From the NCBI RefSeq assembly GCF_030698145.1, contig NZ_JAUYNW010000040.1:1-36283 (forward strand): a DNA stretch of 36,283 nt, written 5' to 3'. The translations under genes were made by a program, and so were the position numbers. The notes under the pieces are model-generated. The model had not been told where the DNA came from. It saw only the letters and a program-made list of their open reading frames with translations, and searched no databases. Position 1 is the first letter of the stretch. Each line of letters starts with the position of its first letter. Origin of the DNA: Phenylobacterium sp. (GTDB lineage: Bacteria > Pseudomonadota > Alphaproteobacteria > Caulobacterales > Caulobacteraceae). Below, one piece after another: positions 1 to 7,083 of the stretch.

Positions 1-83
1 AGGCGCTCTGTCACATGATGGACCTGCCGGTCAGCGACGTGACCGCCGCCGCCAAGGACCTGTTGGCGCAAACTCAGAAATAG
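1..83 (+). CDS. C-terminal end of an unidentified protein (partial)
   Basis: An open frame enters from the left edge and ends at TAG 81-83. The visible 26 residues begin ALCHMMDLPVSDVTAAAKDL and end LAQTQK. The frame stops 8 bases before the next ATG, so it is probably the preceding gene of the same transcript as the dihydroorotase-like gene. The fragment is too short to assign a family; I see no diagnostic motif. Confidence 0.55.
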   Translation, partial: ALCHMMDLPVSDVTAAAKDLLAQTQK

Positions 84-91
84 GACGTCCC

Positions 92-1426
92 ATGCCGCAG
101 ACCTTCGACCTCATCGTCAAGGGCGGGGAGGTGGTGAACCACGCTGGCCGCGGTCTGGCCGACGTGGGCGTGCGGGACGGCAAGATCGTCGAGATCGGCG
201 ACCTCTCCCAGGCCTCCGCAGGCAAGGTGTTCGACGCCAAGGGCCTGACTGTGCTGCCGGGCGTCATCGACACCCAGGTCCACTTCCGCGAGCCTGGCCT
301 GGAGTGGAAGGAAGACCTGGAGAGCGGCTCGCGCGGCGCCGTGCTTGGCGGCGTGGTCGCCGTCTTCGAGATGCCCAACACCGAGCCCACCACCACCGAC
401 GCCGACGCGCTCGCCGACAAGCTGGCCCGCGCCAAGGGCCGCATGCACTGCGACCACGCCTTCTATGTGGGCGGCACGCATGAGAACGCGCAGTTCCTGG
501 GCGAGCTGGAGCGGCTGCCGGGCTGCTGCGGGGTCAAGGTGTTCATGGGCGCATCCACCGGCACCTTGCTGGTGCAGGACGACGAGGGGGTCGAGCAGGT
601 GCTGCGCCACGTCAACCGCCGCGCGGCCTTCCACTCCGAGGACGAATACCGTTTGGCCGAGCGCCGGCCGCTGGCCCGCACCGGCGACTGGACCAGCCAC
701 GAGGAGGTGCGCGACGCCGCCTCGGCGCTGGAATCCACCCACCGCCTGGTGCGCATCGCCAAGGCGCTCGGCAAGCGGATCCACGTCCTGCACGTCACCA
801 CGGCCGAGGAGATGACCTTCTTGTCCGGCCACAAGGACGTGGCCAGCGTCGAGGTCACGCCCCAGCACCTGACCCTCACCGCGCCGGAGGCCTATGAGCG
901 GCTGAAGGGCTACGCCCAGATGAACCCGCCGATCCGCAACGCCTATCACCAGGCGGGCCTTTGGCACGGCGTCGCCGCCGGGGTCGCCGACGTGCTGGGC
1001 TCCGATCATTCGCCGCACACCAAGGAGGAGAAGGCCCGGCCCTATCCCGCCTCGCCGTCCGGCATGCCCGGCGTGCAGACCCTGGTGCCGCTGATGCTGA
1101 CCCACGTGGCGGAGGGTCGGCTTAGCCTGGAGCGCTTCGTCGACCTGACCAGCCATGGCGCCAACCGTATCTTCGGTATGGCCGATAAGGGTCGGCTGGC
1201 GGTGGGCTACGACGCCGACATCACCATCGTCGACCTGAAGGCCCGCCGGACTCTCACCCACGAGATGATGGCCAACCGCGCCGGCTGGACCGCCTTCGAC
1301 GGCTTCGAGGTCACCGGTTGGCCCAAGGCCACCATCATCCGCGGCGAGGTGGTCATGCGCGACGACGAGGTGGTCGCCGAGGGCCGCGGCGAGCCGGTGC
1401 GCTTCGCCGAGACCCTGGCGGGCTAG
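92..1426 (+). CDS. Dihydroorotase-family amidohydrolase (class I, PyrC/AllB superfamily)
   Basis: This 444-residue protein belongs to the cyclic amidohydrolase superfamily. Dihydroorotase interconverts carbamoyl-aspartate and dihydroorotate in cytosolic pyrimidine synthesis; allantoinase and hydantoinase are relatives. An N-terminal beta-sandwich strand (LIVKGGEVVN, about 7-16) leads into the barrel. Visible metal-site elements are IDTQVHFREPG (59-69), the carboxylated-lysine motif VKVFMG (K149), H181 in FHSEDE, H234 in HVLHVTTAEE and D305 in LGSDHSPHTKEEK. The first histidine of the usual HxH metal motif is glutamine here (Q62), while H64 and R66 remain. The overall length and the PNTEP substrate-loop motif (95-99) fit dihydroorotase. 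I have seen QVHFRxPG variants in alphaproteobacterial proteins annotated as dihydroorotase, so this could be a true PyrC or a paralogue of different specificity. The start is ATG 92, eight bases after the upstream stop. Confidence 0.85.
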   Translation: MPQTFDLIVKGGEVVNHAGRGLADVGVRDGKIVEIGDLSQASAGKVFDAKGLTVLPGVIDTQVHFREPGLEWKEDLESGSRGAVLGGVVAVFEMPNTEPTTTDADALADKLARAKGRMHCDHAFYVGGTHENAQFLGELERLPGCCGVKVFMGASTGTLLVQDDEGVEQVLRHVNRRAAFHSEDEYRLAERRPLARTGDWTSHEEVRDAASALESTHRLVRIAKALGKRIHVLHVTTAEEMTFLSGHKDVASVEVTPQHLTLTAPEAYERLKGYAQMNPPIRNAYHQAGLWHGVAAGVADVLGSDHSPHTKEEKARPYPASPSGMPGVQTLVPLMLTHVAEGRLSLERFVDLTSHGANRIFGMADKGRLAVGYDADITIVDLKARRTLTHEMMANRAGWTAFDGFEVTGWPKATIIRGEVVMRDDEVVAEGRGEPVRFAETLAG

Positions 1427-1455
1427 TTTCTCTCGAAGACTGTCGAATCCCCGGT

Positions 1456-1481
1456 ATCTCAAACTCACGCGTGAGTGAGAT
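1456..1481. repeat. Palindrome at the convergent gene ends
   Basis: The centre CTCACGCGTGAG (1464-1475) is a perfect 12-bp palindrome. It extends outward as ATCTCA (1456-1461) pairing with TGAGAT (1476-1481), with a two-base AA bulge on the left. It lies between the 3' ends of the dihydroorotase-like and desaturase genes and includes the desaturase stop codon. There is no T-run, so a classical terminator is not supported. It may be a protein site or a weak bidirectional 3' end structure. Confidence 0.5.
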
Positions 1482-2376
1482 CCTTCGCGTATCGGCCGAC
1501 CATGAGCCCCTGAATCGGCGAGCCCTTGGCGATGAGCGTCGGACGCAGGCGACGGTAGAGCCGAGCGTAGTTGTAGAACGGAACGCTTGGCCAGAGGTGA
1601 TGCATCAGGTGCAGGTTCTGCTGGAGCAACAGGATCGTTCCCCCCGACCAAAGGCTGATGCGTGTGTTGAGATAGCGTTCCGTCTGATCGAACGGATGAT
1701 GGGGCAGCCAGGAAAAACAGATCTGCAGAATCAGGCCGGCCACGCGGCTCGGTATGAACAGCAGGAACAGCCAGTCCAGCACATGGCCGGTCGGAACCGA
1801 CGCCGCCAGGAGCACCAGGACGCTCACGGACACTGCAGACGCTTGGAGCATTTCGCTGCCCATCAGCATTTTGTCGATCTCGCGGTGCTGAGCCGGCGCG
1901 ACGTATTTGAGGACGAACGGCGGCACGAGTGACATCGGAACGAAGACCAGCCACTTGGCCACAAGCTGACCGAGCGTCCCCTTTACGTGGATGTCCGGGT
2001 CCTTGTCGGTGTTGGTGTGCGCGTGATGCAGGACGTGACCGCGCATCAGCATCGGCCAGTTGAAACTGAGACCCAGCGCGCCGACCCAACCGACCAACGT
2101 GTTGAGCCAGCGAAGCTTGGCGAAGCCCGGCGCCAGATTGCCGTGAATGCTTTCATGGACCAGCGTGTAGTGCGCATAGGACGTGAAGGTCAGGACCGCC
2201 GCGCAGACCCAAAGCGGCAGGATGCGCGCCAGGCCCAGTCCGACAATGGTCCATTGGGCGATCGGAAGGGCGACCGCCATCGCGAGGGTCGGCCAGGCGA
2301 CCGCGGGCGACAACGCCTTGGCGCACGCCTTCTCGTCCGCCGGCGACAATGCAGACAGAACTGCTTGATCAGACAT
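1465..2376 (-). CDS. Membrane fatty-acid desaturase / beta-carotene hydroxylase-type di-iron enzyme
   Basis: This 303-residue integral membrane protein has the histidine-box pattern of the membrane fatty-acid desaturase superfamily: HESIH (74-78), HVLHHAH (114-120) and HLMHH (256-260), with an extra HH at 226-227. These boxes bind a di-iron centre on the cytoplasmic side that uses O2 and reducing equivalents to desaturate or hydroxylate a lipid chain. Hydrophobic stretches at about 28-50, 54-70, 92-108 and 180-222 fit membrane passes. The final motif HLMHHLWPSVPFYNY resembles carotenoid hydroxylase (CrtR-like) and DesA-like enzymes, so the substrate is undecided. The gene is divergent from an AraC-type regulator, separated by 138 bases, and is the obvious candidate target of that regulator. 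The start ATG 2374-2376 gives a normal short hydrophilic N-terminus. Confidence 0.88.
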   Translation of the reverse strand: MSDQAVLSALSPADEKACAKALSPAVAWPTLAMAVALPIAQWTIVGLGLARILPLWVCAAVLTFTSYAHYTLVHESIHGNLAPGFAKLRWLNTLVGWVGALGLSFNWPMLMRGHVLHHAHTNTDKDPDIHVKGTLGQLVAKWLVFVPMSLVPPFVLKYVAPAQHREIDKMLMGSEMLQASAVSVSVLVLLAASVPTGHVLDWLFLLFIPSRVAGLILQICFSWLPHHPFDQTERYLNTRISLWSGGTILLLQQNLHLMHHLWPSVPFYNYARLYRRLRPTLIAKGSPIQGLMVGRYAKDLTHA

Positions 2377-2437
2377 CGTGCTTGCTCGCTGTCAGGCGCT
2401 AGGACCGATCACCGCGAACGGTACTCACCACCACGCG

Positions 2438-2506
2438 CGACATTGTCGGCCCGGCCGCCGCTCCACCACCGCAGCAGGTGACAACAAGTCGTCTTTTCGT
2501 GACAAT
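2438..2506. promoter_or_regulatory. Putative AraC-type operator in the divergent desaturase/regulator spacer
   Basis: GTGACAAC (2478-2485) and GTGACAAT (2499-2506) are direct copies whose starts are exactly 21 bases apart, two helical turns, the arrangement typical of AraC-family half-sites. A third copy in inverted orientation, ATTGTC, sits at 2441-2446. The pair lies 8 bases upstream of the regulator start and 100 bases upstream of the desaturase start. Binding of the adjacent regulator is inference. Confidence 0.45.
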
Positions 2507-2514
2507 GCCCGGCC

Positions 2515-3570
2515 ATGCACCCGCCGCGCACACCCATCGACTGGCAATCCCCGGGAATTCACCCCACCCAGGCGCGGTTGGTCCTCATCTTGCTCGAACG
2601 TGCGGGCGTTCCGGTTGATGACGTCCTCGCCGAGGTCGGAGTCTGTGTGGCCGACCTTGAATCTGCGGTCGGGCTCGTGCCTTTCGGTGTGCTGCGGCGG
2701 TTGATCCTGGCGCTTCCGCCGCAGTCGCGCGAGGGGTTTGGTCTGGAGCTTGGCGAGCTTGCCCCGTCAACCGTCCATGGGCCGCTGGGTGTCGCCATGG
2801 CCGCGAGCGCGACGCTCGACGAGGCGCTGCGAAGTCTCGCAGACTTCGGCGGCCCCCGCCTCAGCGCCGGGCGCTTCCGCTACCGGTTGGCCCGGGACTT
2901 TGGCGACATGGAATTCATCGAGAGCTTCGAATACGAGGACATGCGCCTCATTGTCCTGGAGTCCACCGCCATGCAGGTGGGCAAGATGATCACCGCCGTT
3001 GTGGGCCGGACGCCCGAAGGGACGGTGTTCCAGTTTCCCTACCCGCCGCCGCCGTGGGCCGACCGGTACGGCGCGTGCTTTCCGGGCGCGATCGAATATG
3101 GCGCGACAGCGCTTCGCATCCGGACACCTCGCGCGGCGCTTGCTGCGCGATGCCTGGCTGCCGACGCCAAGGCTCGAGCGGCGGCGTTGCGGGAGTGCCA
3201 GCAGGAGGTCTGGGAGGTCGACTTCGGCTCGAGCGGCGACATCGCCTCGCTCATCAGAAGTCGCCTCGCGGAGGCGGGCGACGCATATCCAACCCTGGAG
3301 GCGGTCGCCGCATCGCTCGCGGTTTCGCCACGAACCTTGATCCGGCGGCTGAAAGTTGAAGGACTACGCTATCAGGGGCTGGTCGATGAGGCCCGCACCG
3401 CTGTGGCATGCTGGCGGCTTGCCAACACGGCGGGCCCCGTCGAACAGATCGCCGCGGATCTTGGCTTTCACGACACGTCGAATTTCAGCCGAACCTTCCG
3501 ACGGTGGCGCGGTATGACGCCATCTCAGTACAGATCGAGCCTGCGCAGCAGCCAGGCGCCTCCGGCGTAG
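2515..3570 (+). CDS. AraC-family transcriptional regulator with arabinose-binding-like N-terminal domain
   Basis: This 351-residue cytosolic DNA-binding protein has an N-terminal ligand domain of about 200 residues. The wording around 60-110 (LGVAMAASATLDEALRSL) is typical of the Arabinose_bd type found in OruR/ArgR-like AraC members. The C-terminal AraC/XylS domain spans about 255-345 with two helix-turn-helix units. The first is around LEAVAASLAVSPRTLIRRL. The second carries the family signature IAADLGFHDTSNFSRTFRRW followed by GMTPSQYR. It is divergent from the desaturase gene, and relatives with this N-terminal domain often control adjacent lipid or hydrocarbon genes, so local control of the desaturase is likely. 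The inducer is unknown. The ribosome binding site before ATG 2515 is weak. Confidence 0.9.
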   Translation: MHPPRTPIDWQSPGIHPTQARLVLILLERAGVPVDDVLAEVGVCVADLESAVGLVPFGVLRRLILALPPQSREGFGLELGELAPSTVHGPLGVAMAASATLDEALRSLADFGGPRLSAGRFRYRLARDFGDMEFIESFEYEDMRLIVLESTAMQVGKMITAVVGRTPEGTVFQFPYPPPPWADRYGACFPGAIEYGATALRIRTPRAALAARCLAADAKARAAALRECQQEVWEVDFGSSGDIASLIRSRLAEAGDAYPTLEAVAASLAVSPRTLIRRLKVEGLRYQGLVDEARTAVACWRLANTAGPVEQIAADLGFHDTSNFSRTFRRWRGMTPSQYRSSLRSSQAPPA

Positions 3571-3594
3571 AGGGCGTCGCATGATCGCCACGGG

Positions 3595-3684
3595 ATGACG
3601 CGCGCAGTTGTCTGCGCCGCCCTGGCGCCCGCCGAGCGGCTCTACCTCCAACGCAGGCTGGCGAGCCTCGCCTCGGGCGGCTAA
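3595..3684 (+). CDS. Possible 29-residue ORF or gene remnant
   Basis: A short frame ATG 3595 to TAA 3684 encodes MTRAVVCAALAPAERLYLQR followed by RLASLASGG. It lies in the 123-base gap between the AraC regulator and the feruloyl-CoA synthase-like gene, in the same direction and 9 bases before the latter. There is no convincing ribosome binding site. It may be a leader peptide, a decayed gene tail or chance. Confidence 0.15.
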   Translation: MTRAVVCAALAPAERLYLQRRLASLASGG

Positions 3685-3693
3685 GCCTAGGGG

Positions 3694-5472
3694 ATGGACG
3701 CCGCCCTCGACCTTTCCACCGCCCCGTTCCGTGACGCCCGCTACGCCCCGCGCGCCCTTGCCGTGGAGGCCCGGCCGAACGGCGAGCTGATCCTGACCAA
3801 TCCGACGCCGTTCTCCACGGCCTTCACCACCATGACCCAGGCCCTGGATCGCTGGGCCGCTGAAGCGCCGTCACGGACCTGGCTGGCCGAGCGGTCGGGC
3901 GAGGGCTGGCGCGAACTTAGCTACGCCGAGGCCGCCCAGGCCGTGGCCGCCCTGGCCGGAGGGCTGCGCGAACTGGGCGTCGTCGGGACCCGTCCGCTGC
4001 TGATCCTGGCGCGCAACGGGATCGACCATGCGTTGATCAAGTACGCCGCCATGAGCCAGGGCATGCCGGTGGCCCCGGTCTCGCCGCAGTACGGGCTGCC
4101 GGGGGCGAACCTGGCGCGGCTGGCCCACGCGGTGGAGGTGCTGAACCCCGCCGCGGTCTACACCGAGGACGCCGCGCTGTTCGGCGAGGCCCTGGCAGCG
4201 CCGTTCCTGGCCGGCCTGCCGGTGATCGCCGGCGCCAACGCCCGGCCCGGGGACGCCGAGTTTGGACGCTTGATCAGATGCTCCCCGGCGCCAGCCACGG
4301 CCCGGGCCGACGACCACGCCAAGTACCTGCTGACCTCGGGGTCGACCGGCCTGCCCAAGGCGGTGATCTGCCTGCATCGGAACATCGCGGTCAATTCGGC
4401 CCAGATCGCCGCCTGCTTCGCCGACGACGAGCCGCCGGTGATGGTCAATTCCGCGCCCTGGAGCCACAGCCTGGGGGCCAATTCGATCCTGCACATGGCC
4501 GCCCATCGCGGCGGGACGGTCTATGTCGACGCCGGGCAGCCGACCTCGGGGCGGTTTGGCGAGACGGTCAGAAATTTGAAAGAAATATCAACAACTTACC
4601 ACAATATGGTGCCCGCGGGCTGGATGCTGCTGGCCGGGGAGCTGGAGCGTGACGCCGAGCTGGCGGCGACCTTCTTCGCCAAGGTTCGGGTGCTGCAGTA
4701 CGGCGGCGCGGCGCTGGGCCAGGACTTCTGCGACCGCATCCAGGCGATCGCCGTGGCCACGGTGGGCGAGAAGATCAGCTTCGCGTCGGGCTATGGGGCG
4801 ACGGAAACCGGTCCCACGGCCTGCAACGTCCACTGGCCCAACGACCGCATGGGGATGATCGGGCTGCCAGTCCCGGGAACCTCGGTGAGGCTGGTCCCCG
4901 AGGCCGGCAAGCTGGAGTTCCGGGTCAAGGGACCGCAGGTCACCTCCGGCTATCTGGACCGCCCGGAGCTGTCGGCTCAGAGCTTCGACGAGGACGGCTT
5001 CTACAAGCTGGGCGACGCCGCCCGCTTCGTGGACGAGGCCGATCCCACCCGCGGGATGATCTATGACGGCCGGCTGTCGGAGAACTTCAAGCTGGCCAGC
5101 GGCACCTTCGTGGGGGTGGGCGACCTGCGGATTTCGGCGGTCGACGCGGTGGGCGACGCGGTCACCGACGCGGTGGTCTGCGGCGAGGGCCGCGAGGGCG
5201 TCGGCCTGATGTTCTATCCCAACCCTAGCCTCGACCGCGCGGAGGTCGTCGAGGCCGTTCGGGCGGCGATCGCGCGGCTCAATGCCCGGGCCAAGGGCGC
5301 CGGGGGCAAGATCCGGCGCGCCCTGGTGCTGGACGGTCCGCCGGACGCCGGAGCCGGAGAGATCACCGACAAGGGCTATATCGCCCAGGCGCTGGCCCGG
5401 TCCCGTCGAGCCGAGACCGTCGAGGCGCTGTTCGCTGAGTCGCCGGGAGACGGGGTGATGACCTTCCCCTGA
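3694..5472 (+). CDS. fcs: Feruloyl-CoA synthase-like AMP-forming CoA ligase
   Basis: This 592-residue ANL-superfamily enzyme activates a carboxylic acid with ATP to an acyl-adenylate and transfers it to CoA. The AMP-binding loop is LLTSGSTGLPKAV (about 211-223), the adenylate motif is SGYGATETG (about 366-374) and the C-terminal catalytic lysine is K560 in GEITDKGYIAQ. The stretch GRLSENFKLASGTFVGVGDL (about 462-481) replaces the usual hinge and is characteristic of feruloyl-CoA synthases, which act on hydroxycinnamic acids from lignin. It starts a three-gene run with a second CoA ligase and a ThDP enzyme. No adjacent feruloyl-CoA hydratase/lyase or vanillin dehydrogenase is present, so ferulate as substrate is inferred from similarity only. 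Codons 293-304 form an odd AT-rich, rare-codon block. Confidence 0.85.
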   Translation: MDAALDLSTAPFRDARYAPRALAVEARPNGELILTNPTPFSTAFTTMTQALDRWAAEAPSRTWLAERSGEGWRELSYAEAAQAVAALAGGLRELGVVGTRPLLILARNGIDHALIKYAAMSQGMPVAPVSPQYGLPGANLARLAHAVEVLNPAAVYTEDAALFGEALAAPFLAGLPVIAGANARPGDAEFGRLIRCSPAPATARADDHAKYLLTSGSTGLPKAVICLHRNIAVNSAQIAACFADDEPPVMVNSAPWSHSLGANSILHMAAHRGGTVYVDAGQPTSGRFGETVRNLKEISTTYHNMVPAGWMLLAGELERDAELAATFFAKVRVLQYGGAALGQDFCDRIQAIAVATVGEKISFASGYGATETGPTACNVHWPNDRMGMIGLPVPGTSVRLVPEAGKLEFRVKGPQVTSGYLDRPELSAQSFDEDGFYKLGDAARFVDEADPTRGMIYDGRLSENFKLASGTFVGVGDLRISAVDAVGDAVTDAVVCGEGREGVGLMFYPNPSLDRAEVVEAVRAAIARLNARAKGAGGKIRRALVLDGPPDAGAGEITDKGYIAQALARSRRAETVEALFAESPGDGVMTFP

Positions 5473-5524
5473 GGCCGGACTAGGCTGGCCAGACCGGACG
5501 CAGAACCGGCGCGGGAAGGAAGCC

Positions 5525-7063
5525 ATGGGCGAGATCGTCAGCGGGGAGCGCAGGCTCTCGAGCGAGGCGTTGCAGGGCCGGGCGGCGCGGGCCGCAAGCG
5601 GCCTGGCGTCCCTGGGCGTCAGACCCGGCGACCTGATCGCCATCTACCTGCGCAACGACCTGGCCTTCTTCGAGGCGAGCGGGGCCGCCAGCCTGCTGGG
5701 CGCCTATCCGACCCCGGTGAACTGGCACTACGCTCCGGCCGAGGCCCGCTACCTGTTCGAGAACTCCGGCGTCCGAGCCATCGTCATCCACGCCGACCTG
5801 GTCGAGGGGGTGCGCGAGGTCCTGCCGAAGGACGTTCCGGTCCTGGTGGCGGCCACCCCGCCCGAGATCGCCCAGGCCTATGGCCTCGACGAGGCGCCCG
5901 TGCCGCCGGGCATGACCGACTGGAGCGCCTGGCTGGAGGGCTTCGAGCCCTATGACGGCCCGCCGGCCGCCCCGCCGGGGACCATCATCTACACCTCCGG
6001 CACCACCGGAAATCCCAAGGGCGTACGCCGACACCCCCCGACCCCCGAACAGGCGGCGGTCACCGCCGGGATGCTGGCCCGCGCCTTCGGCTTCGCCGAC
6101 TGGATGGACCGGCCGGCGGAGGTCGTGACCGTGGTCACCGGGCCGATGTACCACTCCGCGCCCAACGCCTACGGCATGGTGATGGCGGGACTGGGGGGCA
6201 AGGTGGTCCTGGAGGCGCGGTTCGACCCCGAAGAGCTGCTGGGGATGATCGAGGCCCATCGGGTCACCCACCTGCACATGGTGCCGATCATGTTCAACCG
6301 GCTGCTGAAGCTGCCCGACGACGTGCGCGGCCGCTACGATCTCAGCTCGCTCAAGTTCGTGGTCCATGCCGCCGCGCCCTGTCCGGCGCCGATCAAGCGG
6401 GCGATGATCGAGTGGTGGGGGCCAGTGATCAACGAGTACTACGGGGCGACCGAGACCGGCGCGGTGGTGTTCTGCGACTCGCAGGAATGGCTGGCCCATC
6501 CCGGAACCGTCGGTCGCGCCATGCCGGGCTCCGACGTGCGGGTGATCGACGCGGAGGGAAACAGCCTGCCGCCCGGCGAGATCGGCGAGGTGGTGGCCCG
6601 CACGGCGGGCATCGCCGACTTCACCTATCATGGCGACGACGCCAAGCGAGCGGCGTCCGAGAAGATCGGCCTGATCGCGCCCGGCGACATCGGCTACTTG
6701 GACGCTGACGGCTTCCTCTATCTGTGCGACCGCGCCAAGGACATGATCATCTCCGGCGGGGCCAACATCTATCCCGCCGAGATCGAGGCCGAGCTGCACA
6801 AGATGCCCGGCGTCGCCGACTGCGGGGTGTTCGGCATTCCCGACGAGGAGTTCGGCGAGGCGGTCTGCGCCGTGGTCCAGCTCTCCCCCGACGCAGACCT
6901 CACTGAGGGCGAGGTTCGGGCCTATCTGCGCGAGCGGATGGCGGGCTACAAGGTCCCCAAGCGCGTCGATTTCCATGCCGAACTGCCCCGCGAGGACTCG
7001 GGGAAGATCTTCAAGCGGAAGCTGCGCGAGCCGTTCTGGGAAGGCCTCGACCGGCGCATCTGA
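5525..7063 (+). CDS. AMP-forming acyl-CoA synthetase
   Basis: This 512-residue ANL-superfamily ligase is distinct from its upstream neighbour. It shows the P-loop-like IIYTSGTTGNPKGVRR (about 155-170), YYGATETG (about 303-310), the hinge region YLCDRAKDMIISGGANIYPA (about 399-418) and the C-terminal catalytic lysine K494 in PREDSGKIFKRKL. It fits the cytosolic medium/long-chain or aryl acyl-CoA ligase group (FadD/4-coumarate-CoA ligase-like). The start ATG 5525 follows GGAAGG with good spacing. The gene begins 52 bases after the fcs-like gene and ends 20 bases before the ThDP enzyme gene, so the three are probably co-transcribed. The substrate cannot be read from sequence. Confidence 0.88.
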   Translation: MGEIVSGERRLSSEALQGRAARAASGLASLGVRPGDLIAIYLRNDLAFFEASGAASLLGAYPTPVNWHYAPAEARYLFENSGVRAIVIHADLVEGVREVLPKDVPVLVAATPPEIAQAYGLDEAPVPPGMTDWSAWLEGFEPYDGPPAAPPGTIIYTSGTTGNPKGVRRHPPTPEQAAVTAGMLARAFGFADWMDRPAEVVTVVTGPMYHSAPNAYGMVMAGLGGKVVLEARFDPEELLGMIEAHRVTHLHMVPIMFNRLLKLPDDVRGRYDLSSLKFVVHAAAPCPAPIKRAMIEWWGPVINEYYGATETGAVVFCDSQEWLAHPGTVGRAMPGSDVRVIDAEGNSLPPGEIGEVVARTAGIADFTYHGDDAKRAASEKIGLIAPGDIGYLDADGFLYLCDRAKDMIISGGANIYPAEIEAELHKMPGVADCGVFGIPDEEFGEAVCAVVQLSPDADLTEGEVRAYLRERMAGYKVPKRVDFHAELPREDSGKIFKRKLREPFWEGLDRRI

Positions 7064-7083
7064 GTGTAAGCCAAGGACCATCC

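Noticed and set aside
74..2089. Long open frame on the minus strand (671 codons) opposite the dihydroorotase-like gene
   Set aside because: It has Gly/Ala/Arg/His-rich low-complexity composition, no domain wording, and lies antisense to a well-supported gene and across the desaturase; a typical shadow in GC-rich DNA.
5480..7081. 533-codon minus-strand open frame opposite the second CoA ligase
   Set aside because: Antisense shadow of a clear ANL enzyme; composition dominated by G, H, D, R and V with no recognisable motif.
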